A stretch of 6,188 nucleotides of DNA from Bacteroidia bacterium (GTDB taxonomy: Bacteria > Bacteroidota > Bacteroidia > UKL13-3), in the NCBI GenBank assembly GCA_019454865.1, contig JACFNJ010000147.1, positions 1-6,188 of the forward strand. Reading direction: 5' to 3'. Position 1 is the first letter of the stretch; each line of letters opens with the position of its first letter. The translations under genes were made by a program, and so were the position numbers. The notes beneath the pieces were generated by a model. The model worked only from the letters and a program-made list of their open reading frames with translations. It did not search any database and was not told where the DNA came from. Below, one piece after another: positions 1-4,936 of this stretch.

Positions 1-108
1 ATAGCAACCCATGGTTTCATAAAGAAAGTTGACAAAGTTTCGGCAAACGAAATAGACCGTGCAGTAAGACTGAGAGATAAATATTTTAACAACAAACAAA
101 AAAAGTAA
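1..108 (+). CDS. C-terminal end of a HigB-like (phage Gp49-like / RelE superfamily) type II toxin, 5' truncated by the window
   Basis: Frame 1 is open from the first base to a TAA at 106-108 and encodes the last 35 residues of a protein. The tail reads ATHGFIKKVDKV, then SANEIDRAVRLRDKYF and a basic, lysine-rich end. This is the typical C-terminus of Gp49-like HigB toxins, in which a conserved 'THGF.KK' strand is followed by an '.EI.RA...R..YF' helix. Family members are ribosome-dependent mRNA endoribonucleases that slow growth when freed from their antitoxin. The toxin sits 4 bases upstream of an XRE-type antitoxin on the same strand. That toxin-first order is the HigBA arrangement and the reverse of RelBE. 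The catalytic core lies outside the window, so I cannot say whether the toxin is intact. The family call rests on the tail plus the neighbour. Confidence 0.8.
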   Translation: MATHGFIKKVDKVSANEIDRAVRLRDKYFNNKQKK

Positions 109-112
109 TCAT

Positions 113-439
113 ATGGCAACAAAAGAATTAAAGACCTACTCGCTTGCCGAAATGAAAGACAAGTATATCGGCAAAGTCGGAACACAAGAGCGTGACGAAT
201 ATGAATACGAACTTCGTATGGATGTTTTGGGTAAAATGATTAAAGCTGCAAGACAAGAAAGAAACTTGACACAGGAAGAACTTGGACGACTTGTTGGAGT
301 TCAGAAAGCTCAAATTTCAAAACTTGAAAGTAGTGCCAATAGTGCGACAATTGACACCATTATCAAAGTTTTTAGAGCATTAAAAGCAGAAATCAATTTT
401 AATGTAAAACTAGAAGACAACTTTGTTAAACTCGCCTGA
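113..439 (+). CDS. HigA-like XRE-family helix-turn-helix antitoxin
   Basis: This 108-residue protein is the likely antitoxin partner of the truncated upstream toxin. Residues 1-35 hold a conserved N-terminal segment (LAEMKDKYIGKVGTQERDEYE) that is common in Bacteroidota antitoxins paired with Gp49-type toxins. Residues 40-95 form a Cro/C1-type HTH domain. The first helix of the motif starts at TQEELGRL (53-60), the turn is VGV, and the recognition helix is KAQISKLE (65-72). The end (AEINFNVKL) resembles the short C-terminal strand of HigA-like proteins. The ATG lies 4 bases after the toxin stop, implying co-transcription and probably translational coupling. No Shine-Dalgarno sequence is present. 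By analogy with the family, the protein should bind and neutralise the toxin and repress the shared operon through an operator upstream of the toxin, outside this window. Family assignment is firm; activity is inferred. Confidence 0.92.
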   Translation: MATKELKTYSLAEMKDKYIGKVGTQERDEYEYELRMDVLGKMIKAARQERNLTQEELGRLVGVQKAQISKLESSANSATIDTIIKVFRALKAEINFNVKLEDNFVKLA

Positions 440-575
440 CAGAAAAGAAAAACCACTGCTAATATAAACTATGCAAAAACCAAACTAATCAGGAAACAGT
501 TTTAAATAATTAACTTAGTATAGAGTTTTGTTTTTTACACAGGCAAAAACTTGCTTTAAGAGTTATAATTAGCAT
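440..575 (+). other. AT-rich non-coding stretch after the antitoxin gene
   Basis: This stretch runs from the antitoxin stop to the start of a palindromic element. It is very A/T rich and has no convincing open frame on either strand. A weak inverted repeat pairs GTTTTT (530-535) with AAAAAC (545-550), but in DNA this rich in A and T it may be chance. A CCACTGCTAAT string at 453-463 is a partial complement of GTTAGTGG at 673-680 and is an alternative left end for the palindrome described next. I see no clear terminator for the toxin-antitoxin operon here. Confidence 0.5.
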
Positions 576-681
576 CCACAAATAACTTGATAGTTCAGTT
601 TTTATTTGTATGTTTACTTCATAAATAATAAACAGCTTGTGTTAATTACTACAAGTTTTTTCACAAGATGACGTTAGTGGC
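576..681. repeat. Long imperfect palindrome, possible attC-like recombination site upstream of the lipoprotein gene
   Basis: The outer arms are CCAC-aaa-TAAC (576-586) and GTTAGTGG (673-680), which pair over eight positions with a three-base bulge. Inside them, AACTTGATAGT (584-594) is complementary to ACTACAAGTT (648-657) with one bulged base. Further in, GTTTTTATTTGTATG is largely complementary to CATAAATAATAAAC, leaving a short TTTACTT loop. The AAC/GTT core triplets, the roughly 106-base length and the nested, interrupted arms resemble integron attC sites. The right arm does not fit the classical GTTRRRY consensus, and AAC of the left core is shared between two possible pairings. The T-run at 656-661 after the inner stem would also suit a terminator for the toxin-antitoxin operon. 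The inverted repeat is visible; its function is inferred. Confidence 0.33.
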
Positions 682-855
682 AAGTTTAAACGACAACAAT
701 GCGGACACCGACATACAAGAGAACCACCGTCAATACTACTTGACAGTTCTTGGCTGCTGCAACTAACAAAAATTAAAAGTGGAGACCAGCGACCACATAA
801 AAACGGGGCGGATTCTGAAAAGACATACGAGTAGGACAAAATAAAATTTAAGAAA
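682..855 (+). other. GC-richer leader segment before the lipoprotein gene, no supported CDS
   Basis: This segment is clearly less A/T rich than its flanks until about 835, after which the A-rich leader of the lipoprotein gene begins. One forward frame is open from 646 to a TAG at 832-834 but has no ATG, GTG or TTG start. A second frame gives a 32-codon ORF from the ATG at 668 to a TAA at 764-766, which would start inside the palindrome's right arm. Neither resembles a family I recognise. The reverse-strand open frame across 642-839 is rich in Ser and Cys and looks like a shadow. GTCAA (729-733) and TTGAC (740-744) could form a small hairpin. The segment may be an untranslated leader, a decayed reading frame or a conserved cassette end. 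Confidence 0.4.
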
Positions 856-1209
856 ATGAGAAAAAATATTTTAAAATCTGTGCTGACAATCTTTGTAATT
901 ACCCTTTTATCGAGTTGTGCTATGCACCAAGGTTACATGGTAAATTCTGCTTCACTTGGTAGCAACAACTTTAAATATGTATATGAAGGCGTGACAGGAA
1001 CAGCTATGGCAACTTATATTTTTGGACTAGGTGGACTATCAAAAAAAGCAATTGTAGATGATGCGAAAAATGATTTATTATCTGCTTATCCATTAAAAGA
1101 CAATCAAGCTTTGGTAAACCTAACCGTTAGTTGGAAAAATACCTTTGTACTACCATTTGTAATTACAAATCGTTGTACTGTGACTGCTGACATTGTTGAA
1201 TTTAAATAA
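856..1209 (+). CDS. Small predicted lipoprotein, DUF6567-like
   Basis: This 117-residue protein has a classical type II signal peptide: a basic start (MRKN), a hydrophobic core at residues 5-18 and a lipobox LSSC with the acylated cysteine at position 21. The mature protein is about 97 residues. It contains NNFKYVYEGVTG (37-48), then ATYIFGLGGLSKKAIVDDAKNDLL (52-75), and ends in alternating strands. The Y.FG.GGLSK..I..AK pattern and overall size recall the uncharacterised Bacteroidota family DUF6567. That assignment is from memory of the pattern and is moderate only. No acidic residues follow Cys21, so a canonical Bacteroidota surface-export signal is absent; retention on the periplasmic side is more likely. 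The gene stands alone, flanked on both sides by palindromic non-coding DNA, and the A-rich leader before the ATG fits translation without a Shine-Dalgarno sequence. Its function is unknown. Confidence 0.85.
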   Translation: MRKNILKSVLTIFVITLLSSCAMHQGYMVNSASLGSNNFKYVYEGVTGTAMATYIFGLGGLSKKAIVDDAKNDLLSAYPLKDNQALVNLTVSWKNTFVLPFVITNRCTVTADIVEFK

Positions 1210-1217
1210 ATGTTTTA

Positions 1218-1259
1218 GGTTTTAGCCTGACTGTCTTGTTGACAGTTAGACTGAAAACC
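1218..1259. terminator. Strong hairpin just downstream of the lipoprotein gene, terminator-like but without a T-tract
   Basis: The core stem pairs CTGACTGTC (1227-1235) with GACAGTTAG (1241-1249) over nine positions, including one G-T wobble, around a TTGTT loop. After one C/A mismatch the stem continues as GGTTTTAG (1218-1225) against CTGAAAACC (1251-1259) with a single bulged G. It begins nine bases after the lipoprotein stop and ends one base before the next palindrome's left arm. Its position suits a transcription terminator or an mRNA 3'-end stabiliser. The missing T-run on both strands argues against a standard intrinsic terminator. Confidence 0.45.
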
Positions 1260-1260
1260 A

Positions 1261-1409
1261 GCCCATAACAAGCGTAACCGTTGCACAACACTCTAAAAAA
1301 ACGGGAAAAACAGCAAAAACGGCTTCATTAGAAGCGTTTTAAGCACATTTGTTTTTTTACTTTGCTTTTTGAGTTGATTTTTTGGGTGGGTTATATGAGA
1401 GTTGTGGGC
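1261..1409. repeat. 149-base imperfect palindrome, possible attC-like site downstream of the lipoprotein gene
   Basis: The terminal arms are GCCCATAAC (1261-1269) and GTTGTGGGC (1401-1409), complementary at all nine positions with one T-G wobble. A second paired block, TAACC (1275-1279) with GGTTA (1389-1393), lies inside after unequal spacers. A-rich and T-rich stretches face each other further in. Near the centre is a tight hairpin, AAAAC-g-GCTTC / ATTA / GAAGCGTTTT (1316-1340), with ten pairs and one bulged G. Paired outer boxes, spacers, paired inner boxes and an apical hairpin is the general layout of folded single-stranded attC sites. The core bases do not match the strict GTTRRRY consensus. 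A non-integron palindromic element or chance folding of A/T-rich DNA remain alternatives. Confidence 0.4.
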
Positions 1410-1446
1410 GTTGTAATGTAGTCAATAAAAAAACGAAAGGTGTTTT

Positions 1447-1462
1447 GCAGAGTTGCCTCTGC
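1447..1462 (+). terminator. Small intrinsic-terminator-like hairpin followed by T5
   Basis: GCAGAG (1447-1452) and CTCTGC (1457-1462) form a perfect six-pair stem around a TTGC loop, directly followed by TTTTT (1463-1467). This meets the basic form of a short intrinsic terminator on the + strand, but it lies about 240 bases after the nearest upstream gene end. It is the first of two adjacent hairpins that share the same loop sequence. Confidence 0.4.
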
Positions 1463-1467
1463 TTTTT

Positions 1468-1485
1468 GCATGGCTTGCGCTATGC
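1468..1485. repeat. Second tandem hairpin with the same TTGC loop
   Basis: GCATGGC (1468-1474) pairs with GCTATGC (1479-1485) over seven positions with one G-T wobble, around a TTGC loop identical to that of the hairpin just upstream. Only five T residues separate the two. The pairing is plain in the sequence, but the role is unknown. It could be a terminator helper, a structured RNA element or part of a mobile repeat. Confidence 0.4.
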
Positions 1486-1535
1486 TGTTGGTTTTGTGAA
1501 GGGTTATTTGGTTAATTGAACTTTCTACCTCGCAT

Positions 1536-1608
1536 CAACGTTTGTGGTGTATTGACAGTTTTCTGCTACGCAATCCGCCACTGCGCCAAGTTCCAAACCG
1601 TCAGGTTG
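1536..1608. repeat. Weak interrupted palindrome with two-box arms
   Basis: CAAC-GTTTG (1536-1544) on the left is matched by CAAAC (1594-1598), then a six-base spacer and GTTG (1605-1608), on the right. CGCA (1569-1572) and TGCG (1582-1585) form a small stem inside. This outer-box and inner-box layout echoes the two longer palindromes upstream. The arms are short, so chance is a real possibility. The stretch is GC-richer than the DNA that follows. Confidence 0.22.
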
Positions 1609-1838
1609 TGAAAAAACTTGTAACTTGATTTATAAAGAATTTTTACCTTTACTGTTTTCTTAAAAAGAATAATTTATCGACTTCAAGCTTTTCAACAAAA
1701 GCATCAATAAATCTTACTTTTAATTACAACGAATTTTTTTCACAGGCTTCAAATGGTAGTTATTTTGAAAAACCATACAATAAAACGTATAATCACAACT
1801 ACCCATTACATAGCCTCGAATCCATAATTAAAACTCAC
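1609..1838. other. AT-rich intergenic DNA upstream of the peroxiredoxin gene
   Basis: No gene is supported here. One forward frame is open from about 1630 to a TAA at 1866-1868 but contains no start codon and no recognisable motif; in such A/T-rich DNA this is unremarkable. GGTAGTT (1755-1761) and AACTACC (1797-1803) form a perfect seven-base inverted repeat separated by 35 bases, of unknown meaning. With 1210-1608 this completes the gene-free stretch between the lipoprotein and peroxiredoxin genes. Confidence 0.5.
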
Positions 1839-1846
1839 TACATTTG
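1839..1846 (+). promoter_or_regulatory. Candidate Bacteroidota -7 box for the peroxiredoxin gene
   Basis: TACATTTG matches the TAnnTTTG -7 consensus of the Bacteroidota primary sigma factor exactly. It would give a leader of roughly 35 bases before the ATG at 1888. No convincing TTG -33 element is seen at the expected distance upstream. GTTTAAC occurs twice just downstream (1846-1852 and 1863-1869). Confidence 0.45.
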
Positions 1847-1887
1847 TTTAACTTTTTCTTTAGTTTAACAAAGTGAAAATAAAACTT

Positions 1888-2340
1888 ATGACTACACATT
1901 TAAAACAAGGAGCCAAGGCTCCAACCTTTACTGCAAGAAATGAAAATGGAGAAAAAGTTTCATTAAACGATTATAAAGGCAAAAAGCTTGTATTGTATTT
2001 TTACCCCAAAGATAGCACACCGGGCTGCACAGCTCAGGCATGTAATATCAGAGACAATTACCAAAGTTATTTAGCAAAAGGTTACGAGGTATTAGGAGTT
2101 AGTCCAGATAGTGTTAAATCGCACATAAAGTTTAAAGAAAAATACAATTTACCATTTAGCTTAATAGCAGATGAGGATCATGCATTAGCTGAAAAATATG
2201 GTGTTTGGGGAGAGAAAAGTATGTATGGAAGAAAATATTTCGGAATTTTTCGTACTACTTTTATTATTGATGAAAATGGAAAAATTGAACAAATCATAGA
2301 AAAGGTAAACACAAAAAATCATACCGAACAAATTTTATAG
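1888..2340 (+). CDS. bcp: Thioredoxin-dependent thiol peroxidase, Bcp/PrxQ-type peroxiredoxin
   Basis: From the ATG at 1888 this is a 150-residue cytoplasmic enzyme, the normal Bcp length. It reduces hydrogen peroxide and organic hydroperoxides using electrons from thioredoxin. The thioredoxin-like fold opens with the G..AP.F.....G...SL.DYKGK pattern and the strand LVLYFYPKD (34-42). The active site TPGCTAQAC has the peroxidatic Cys47 in PGCT. The resolving Cys52 lies five residues on, the atypical 2-Cys Bcp/PrxQ signature. LGVSPDS, the KYGVWGEK segment, the FRTTFIID strand with the active-site-region Arg, and the final KVNTKNHTEQIL are all family-typical. An in-frame GTG at 1873 would add five residues; the ATG is preferred because it starts just before the conserved region and gives standard length. 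The gene is convergent with the cardiolipin synthase gene, with 11 bases between the stops and no visible terminator, so transcripts may overlap. Confidence 0.95.
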   Translation: MTTHLKQGAKAPTFTARNENGEKVSLNDYKGKKLVLYFYPKDSTPGCTAQACNIRDNYQSYLAKGYEVLGVSPDSVKSHIKFKEKYNLPFSLIADEDHALAEKYGVWGEKSMYGRKYFGIFRTTFIIDENGKIEQIIEKVNTKNHTEQIL

Positions 2341-2351
2341 TTCAATGTGTT

Positions 2352-3524
2352 TTAATCGTCTGTTGGGGTTTTGGTTTGCATCATTACAAATAGTAAGCGC
2401 AATGCCATACGAATACTTACATAACTTAACCAATACAATGTACGTGCAAAAAAGTTTGATTGTTTTTTGAATTGAAAAGGATTAATAGCAATGGAATTAG
2501 GAATAATATTTGTTTGTAATTCGTTTTGAATTTTTCTTGCAAATAGTTCATCTTCTACTGCAATGTTTAACTCCAAACTTCCATAGTCACTTAGTGCATT
2601 TAAATTGTATGAACCAATAGTTGTAAAAACATTATCAATGGTCATCATTTTAGCATGTAGTACACTTGGTTGCCATTCATACACTTGTATCTGCTGCCTA
2701 AACATCCAATCGTATAAATATTGCATTGCAGCTTTCATAAAAGGAACATCGCTTTTACCAACAAGCACTACTTTTACTTGTACACCTCTTTCAACGGCCA
2801 ATCGCAACAATCGCCTAACACGATTACCAGGCAAAAAATAACTTGCAACAATTACTATTTCTTTTTGTGCATTCTTAATAGAACTTCTATACAACGAAGA
2901 AATTTCGTACCTCGAACGCAACCAGTCATTTTGTACTAATGCTGTAGGCACTCCATCAATACTATTATAATCAAGTTGTACATCGGGTAAATGTTTTAAA
3001 ATTCGTTTGGGTAAAATCTCTTCACATATATGTTTTATATTCAACAATCCTTCACCCTTTATTTCTACAGCATAATCTAACCACGGAGTTTGCTTTGGTA
3101 ATCCGGTATAAGTATTTGCAATATTAATTCCACCAATTAAAGCAACTTTTCCATCAACCCACAATACTTTATGATGCAACCTTCGTCCTATCCTTATTTT
3201 GTTTTTATTTTTAATGGTTGAAAATCGCTTGAGGTGAATACCAAAATTTAACCACTCGGTTACTGTATCTTTTGTTAAATGCTCACTGCCATACGCATCC
3301 ACAACTACAAAAACTTTAACTCCTCTATTGGTTGCTCTTTTCAAAGCATCCAAAACTATAATTCCGGTTTCGTCTAAATGAAAAATATAAAACTGTAGAT
3401 GTATTAATGTAGTAGCACTATCAATATGCATCAATAGTGTTTCCAAAAAATCATTACCACTTTTAATGAGTTTAATTTCATTATATAGTACCTTATCGTA
3501 TGGCAAATAATTTAACACTTTCAT
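2352..3524 (-). CDS. cls: Phospholipase D-family cardiolipin synthase, ClsB-like
   Basis: This 390-residue protein has two phospholipase D HKD motifs, expected to form one catalytic site through a phosphatidyl-histidine intermediate. Motif 1 is H117-x-K119-x4-D124 (HHKVLWVD) followed by GKVALIGGINIA. Motif 2 is H290-x-K292-x4-D297 (HAKMMTID) followed by TIGSYNLNALS. Other ClsB-like features are DAYGSEHL (76-83), LDYAVEIKG after motif 1, and SYFLPGNRVRRLLRLAVERGV (228-248). The N-terminus starts straight into the first PLD domain with no transmembrane pair, unlike ClsA. A hydrophobic, partly basic stretch near the C-terminus (about 359-382) may associate with the membrane. The likely reaction joins phosphatidylglycerol to phosphatidylglycerol or phosphatidylethanolamine to make cardiolipin; other PLD activities cannot be excluded. 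It is divergent from the CoA-transferase gene, with a candidate -7 box 17 bases upstream of its ATG. Confidence 0.9.
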   Translation of the reverse strand: MKVLNYLPYDKVLYNEIKLIKSGNDFLETLLMHIDSATTLIHLQFYIFHLDETGIIVLDALKRATNRGVKVFVVVDAYGSEHLTKDTVTEWLNFGIHLKRFSTIKNKNKIRIGRRLHHKVLWVDGKVALIGGINIANTYTGLPKQTPWLDYAVEIKGEGLLNIKHICEEILPKRILKHLPDVQLDYNSIDGVPTALVQNDWLRSRYEISSLYRSSIKNAQKEIVIVASYFLPGNRVRRLLRLAVERGVQVKVVLVGKSDVPFMKAAMQYLYDWMFRQQIQVYEWQPSVLHAKMMTIDNVFTTIGSYNLNALSDYGSLELNIAVEDELFARKIQNELQTNIIPNSIAINPFQFKKQSNFFARTLYWLSYVSIRMALRLLFVMMQTKTPTDD

Positions 3525-3540
3525 TGCATTAAAGTAAGTT

Positions 3541-3548
3541 CAAAGGTA
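3541..3548 (-). promoter_or_regulatory. Candidate Bacteroidota -7 box for the cardiolipin synthase gene
   Basis: Read on the minus strand this is TACCTTTG, an exact match to TAnnTTTG. It lies 17 bases upstream of the cardiolipin synthase ATG and would give a very short leader of about 10-12 bases. A clear TTG at the -33 position is not visible. Confidence 0.45.
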
Positions 3549-3582
3549 TTGAAATATCTCAGTTATTTTTTCTTGAAATAAC
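3549..3582. promoter_or_regulatory. Dyad and direct repeat in the divergent promoter region, candidate operator
   Basis: GTTATTT (3562-3568) and AAATAAC (3576-3582) form a perfect seven-base dyad with a seven-base centre. TTGAAATA occurs twice, at 3549-3556 and 3573-3580, 24 bases apart; the second copy overlaps the right arm of the dyad. The cluster lies between the cardiolipin synthase -7 box and the CoA-transferase start, so a bound regulator could affect both genes. TAATATTG at 3586-3593 is a one-mismatch -7 candidate for the rightward gene. Base composition is A/T rich, so chance matches are possible. Confidence 0.28.
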
Positions 3583-3620
3583 ACTTAATATTGCCTCAAA
3601 TTCAATGAAAATAAAAAGTA

Positions 3621-4901
3621 ATGAGCAACCAATTAAAATACACAAGTGCAGAAGAATCACTAAAGCTAATCCAATCCGGTAATAGAGTGTTTTTGCATGG
3701 TAGTGCTGCCACTCCACGGTTTTTAATCAATAAACTAATTGAACAAAAAGACCGTTTGCAAAATGTAGAATTAGTGAGTATAACACAGCAAGGAGTTGAT
3801 TTAAACAGAGAAGATTTAGCCAGGCACTTTTTTATAAATTCATTATTTGTATCTGAAGCAAATCGTAAGGCCGTAAATAGTGGTATGGGCGATTATGTGC
3901 CAATTTTCTTAAGTGAAATTCCACTTTTGTTTTATCGAAATATCCTTCCGATAGATGTTGCAATTATTCAGGTTTCACCGCCTGATAAACACGGTTTTTG
4001 CTCATTAGGCACATCAATTGACATAGCGCGGGCAGCCATACAAGTAGCAAAACACGTAATTGCACAAGTAAATCCTAAAATGCCAAGAGTGCATGGCGAA
4101 ACCTTTGTACATTTTAGTACTTTTAAGGCAGCAGTTTGGGTTGATGAAGAATTGCCGGAAGTAAGCTACGCATCAGGGTTTAATGAAGTAAATGATAAAA
4201 TAGGAAAATTAGTTGCAGAATTGGTAGATGATGGAGCTACTTTACAAATGGGCATTGGTACAATTCCTGATTCTGTTTTACGCAATCTTAAAAACCATAA
4301 AAATTTAGGTATTCATACCGAAATGTTTTCGGATGGAGTAATTCCTTTAATTGAAAATGGTGTGATAAATAATTCCAATAAAAAAATTGCAAACGGATAT
4401 AGTCTCACTTCATTTTTATTGGGAACTAAAAAATTGTATGATTTTGTTGATGATAATCCAAGTATAAAAGCAATGGAAATTAACTATGTAAACGATCCGC
4501 GTATTATCAGCCAAAACCCAAAAGTAACAGCAATTAATAGTGCAATTGAAATTGATTTAACCGGACAAGTGTGTTCCGACTCAATAGGAGCTTACCAATA
4601 TTCAGGCATAGGCGGACAAGTAGATTTTATTAGAGGAGCAGCATTATCAGAACATGGCAAACCTATTATTGCATTACCTTCCACAACCAAAAAAGGCGTA
4701 TCGCGCATTGTACCGTTTCTAAAACAAGGTGCAGGTGTTGTTACCACTCGCGGGCATATACATTGGGTTGTTACCGAATACGGTGCTGTAAATTTATTTG
4801 GAATGAATATGGAACAACGCGCCAGAGCGCTTATTAACTTAGCACATCCTGATTTTAGAGAAGAATTAGAAAAATGTTGCTTTGAACGTTTCAAACATTA
4901 A
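3621..4901 (+). CDS. Acetyl-CoA hydrolase / 4-hydroxybutyrate CoA-transferase family enzyme
   Basis: This 426-residue protein matches the class I CoA-transferase family that includes 4-hydroxybutyrate CoA-transferase, succinyl-CoA:acetate CoA-transferase and acetyl-CoA hydrolase. Such enzymes move CoA between short acyl groups through a glutamyl-CoA thioester. The N-terminal half contains VFLHGSAATP (23-32), PIDVAIIQVSPPDKHGFCSLG (110-130) and QMGIGTIPDSVL (209-220). The likely catalytic residue is Glu234 in GIHTEMFSDGV. The C-terminal half has the glycine motif YSGIGGQVDFIRGA (327-340), the segment ALPSTTKKGVSRIVP, then TEYGAVNLFG (385-394) and the closing LAHPDFREEL typical of the C-terminal domain. 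Length is normal and no key segment is missing. Substrate cannot be read from the sequence; 4-hydroxybutyrate, acetate, succinate or butyrate are all possible. The ATG follows an A-rich leader. An out-of-frame ATG at 3605 opens a 25-codon ORF overlapping the start. The aspartase gene begins 35 bases downstream on the same strand, suggesting an operon. Confidence 0.9.
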   Translation: MSNQLKYTSAEESLKLIQSGNRVFLHGSAATPRFLINKLIEQKDRLQNVELVSITQQGVDLNREDLARHFFINSLFVSEANRKAVNSGMGDYVPIFLSEIPLLFYRNILPIDVAIIQVSPPDKHGFCSLGTSIDIARAAIQVAKHVIAQVNPKMPRVHGETFVHFSTFKAAVWVDEELPEVSYASGFNEVNDKIGKLVAELVDDGATLQMGIGTIPDSVLRNLKNHKNLGIHTEMFSDGVIPLIENGVINNSNKKIANGYSLTSFLLGTKKLYDFVDDNPSIKAMEINYVNDPRIISQNPKVTAINSAIEIDLTGQVCSDSIGAYQYSGIGGQVDFIRGAALSEHGKPIIALPSTTKKGVSRIVPFLKQGAGVVTTRGHIHWVVTEYGAVNLFGMNMEQRARALINLAHPDFREELEKCCFERFKH

Positions 4902-4936
4902 ATCAATAATTATATATTGCTTCCTTTACTTATATC

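Noticed and set aside
453..463. CCACTGCTAAT as the left end of the first attC-like palindrome
   Set aside because: It would make an element of nearly 230 bases with poorer pairing. The CCAC-aaa-TAAC arm at 576-586 gives a better stem and a usual length.
646..834. Forward open frame of about 62 codons ending at TAG 832-834
   Set aside because: It has no start codon after the preceding TAA and no family I recognise. Kept only as part of the GC-islet observation.
642..839. 65-codon open frame on the minus strand
   Set aside because: It is rich in Ser and Cys with no recognisable motif, and it covers non-coding DNA whose other strand is also open. The GC-richer composition alone explains the lack of stops.
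1755..1803. GGTAGTT / AACTACC inverted repeat as a terminator or operator
   Set aside because: The arms are only seven bases with a 35-base loop, and no T-run follows. In A/T-rich DNA this may be chance.
1630..1868. Forward open frame of about 80 codons upstream of bcp
   Set aside because: It contains no start codon and no protein motif, and the encoded residues (Asn, Phe, Ser, Thr and Lys rich) are what random A/T-rich DNA gives.
1220..1870. A CRISPR array or insertion sequence in the gene-free stretch
   Set aside because: No regularly spaced identical repeats, no transposase fragment and no target-site duplication could be seen.
1873..1887. GTG start giving a 155-residue peroxiredoxin
   Set aside because: The five extra residues (MKIKL) are not family-typical, and the ATG at 1888 gives the standard Bcp length and start.
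2605..2939. Two forward-strand open frames of 72-78 codons inside the cardiolipin synthase gene
   Set aside because: They lie wholly inside the well-supported minus-strand HKD enzyme and have no recognisable features of their own.
4592..4894. 100-codon minus-strand frame inside the CoA-transferase gene
   Set aside because: It is a shadow of the conserved C-terminal domain of the forward gene.
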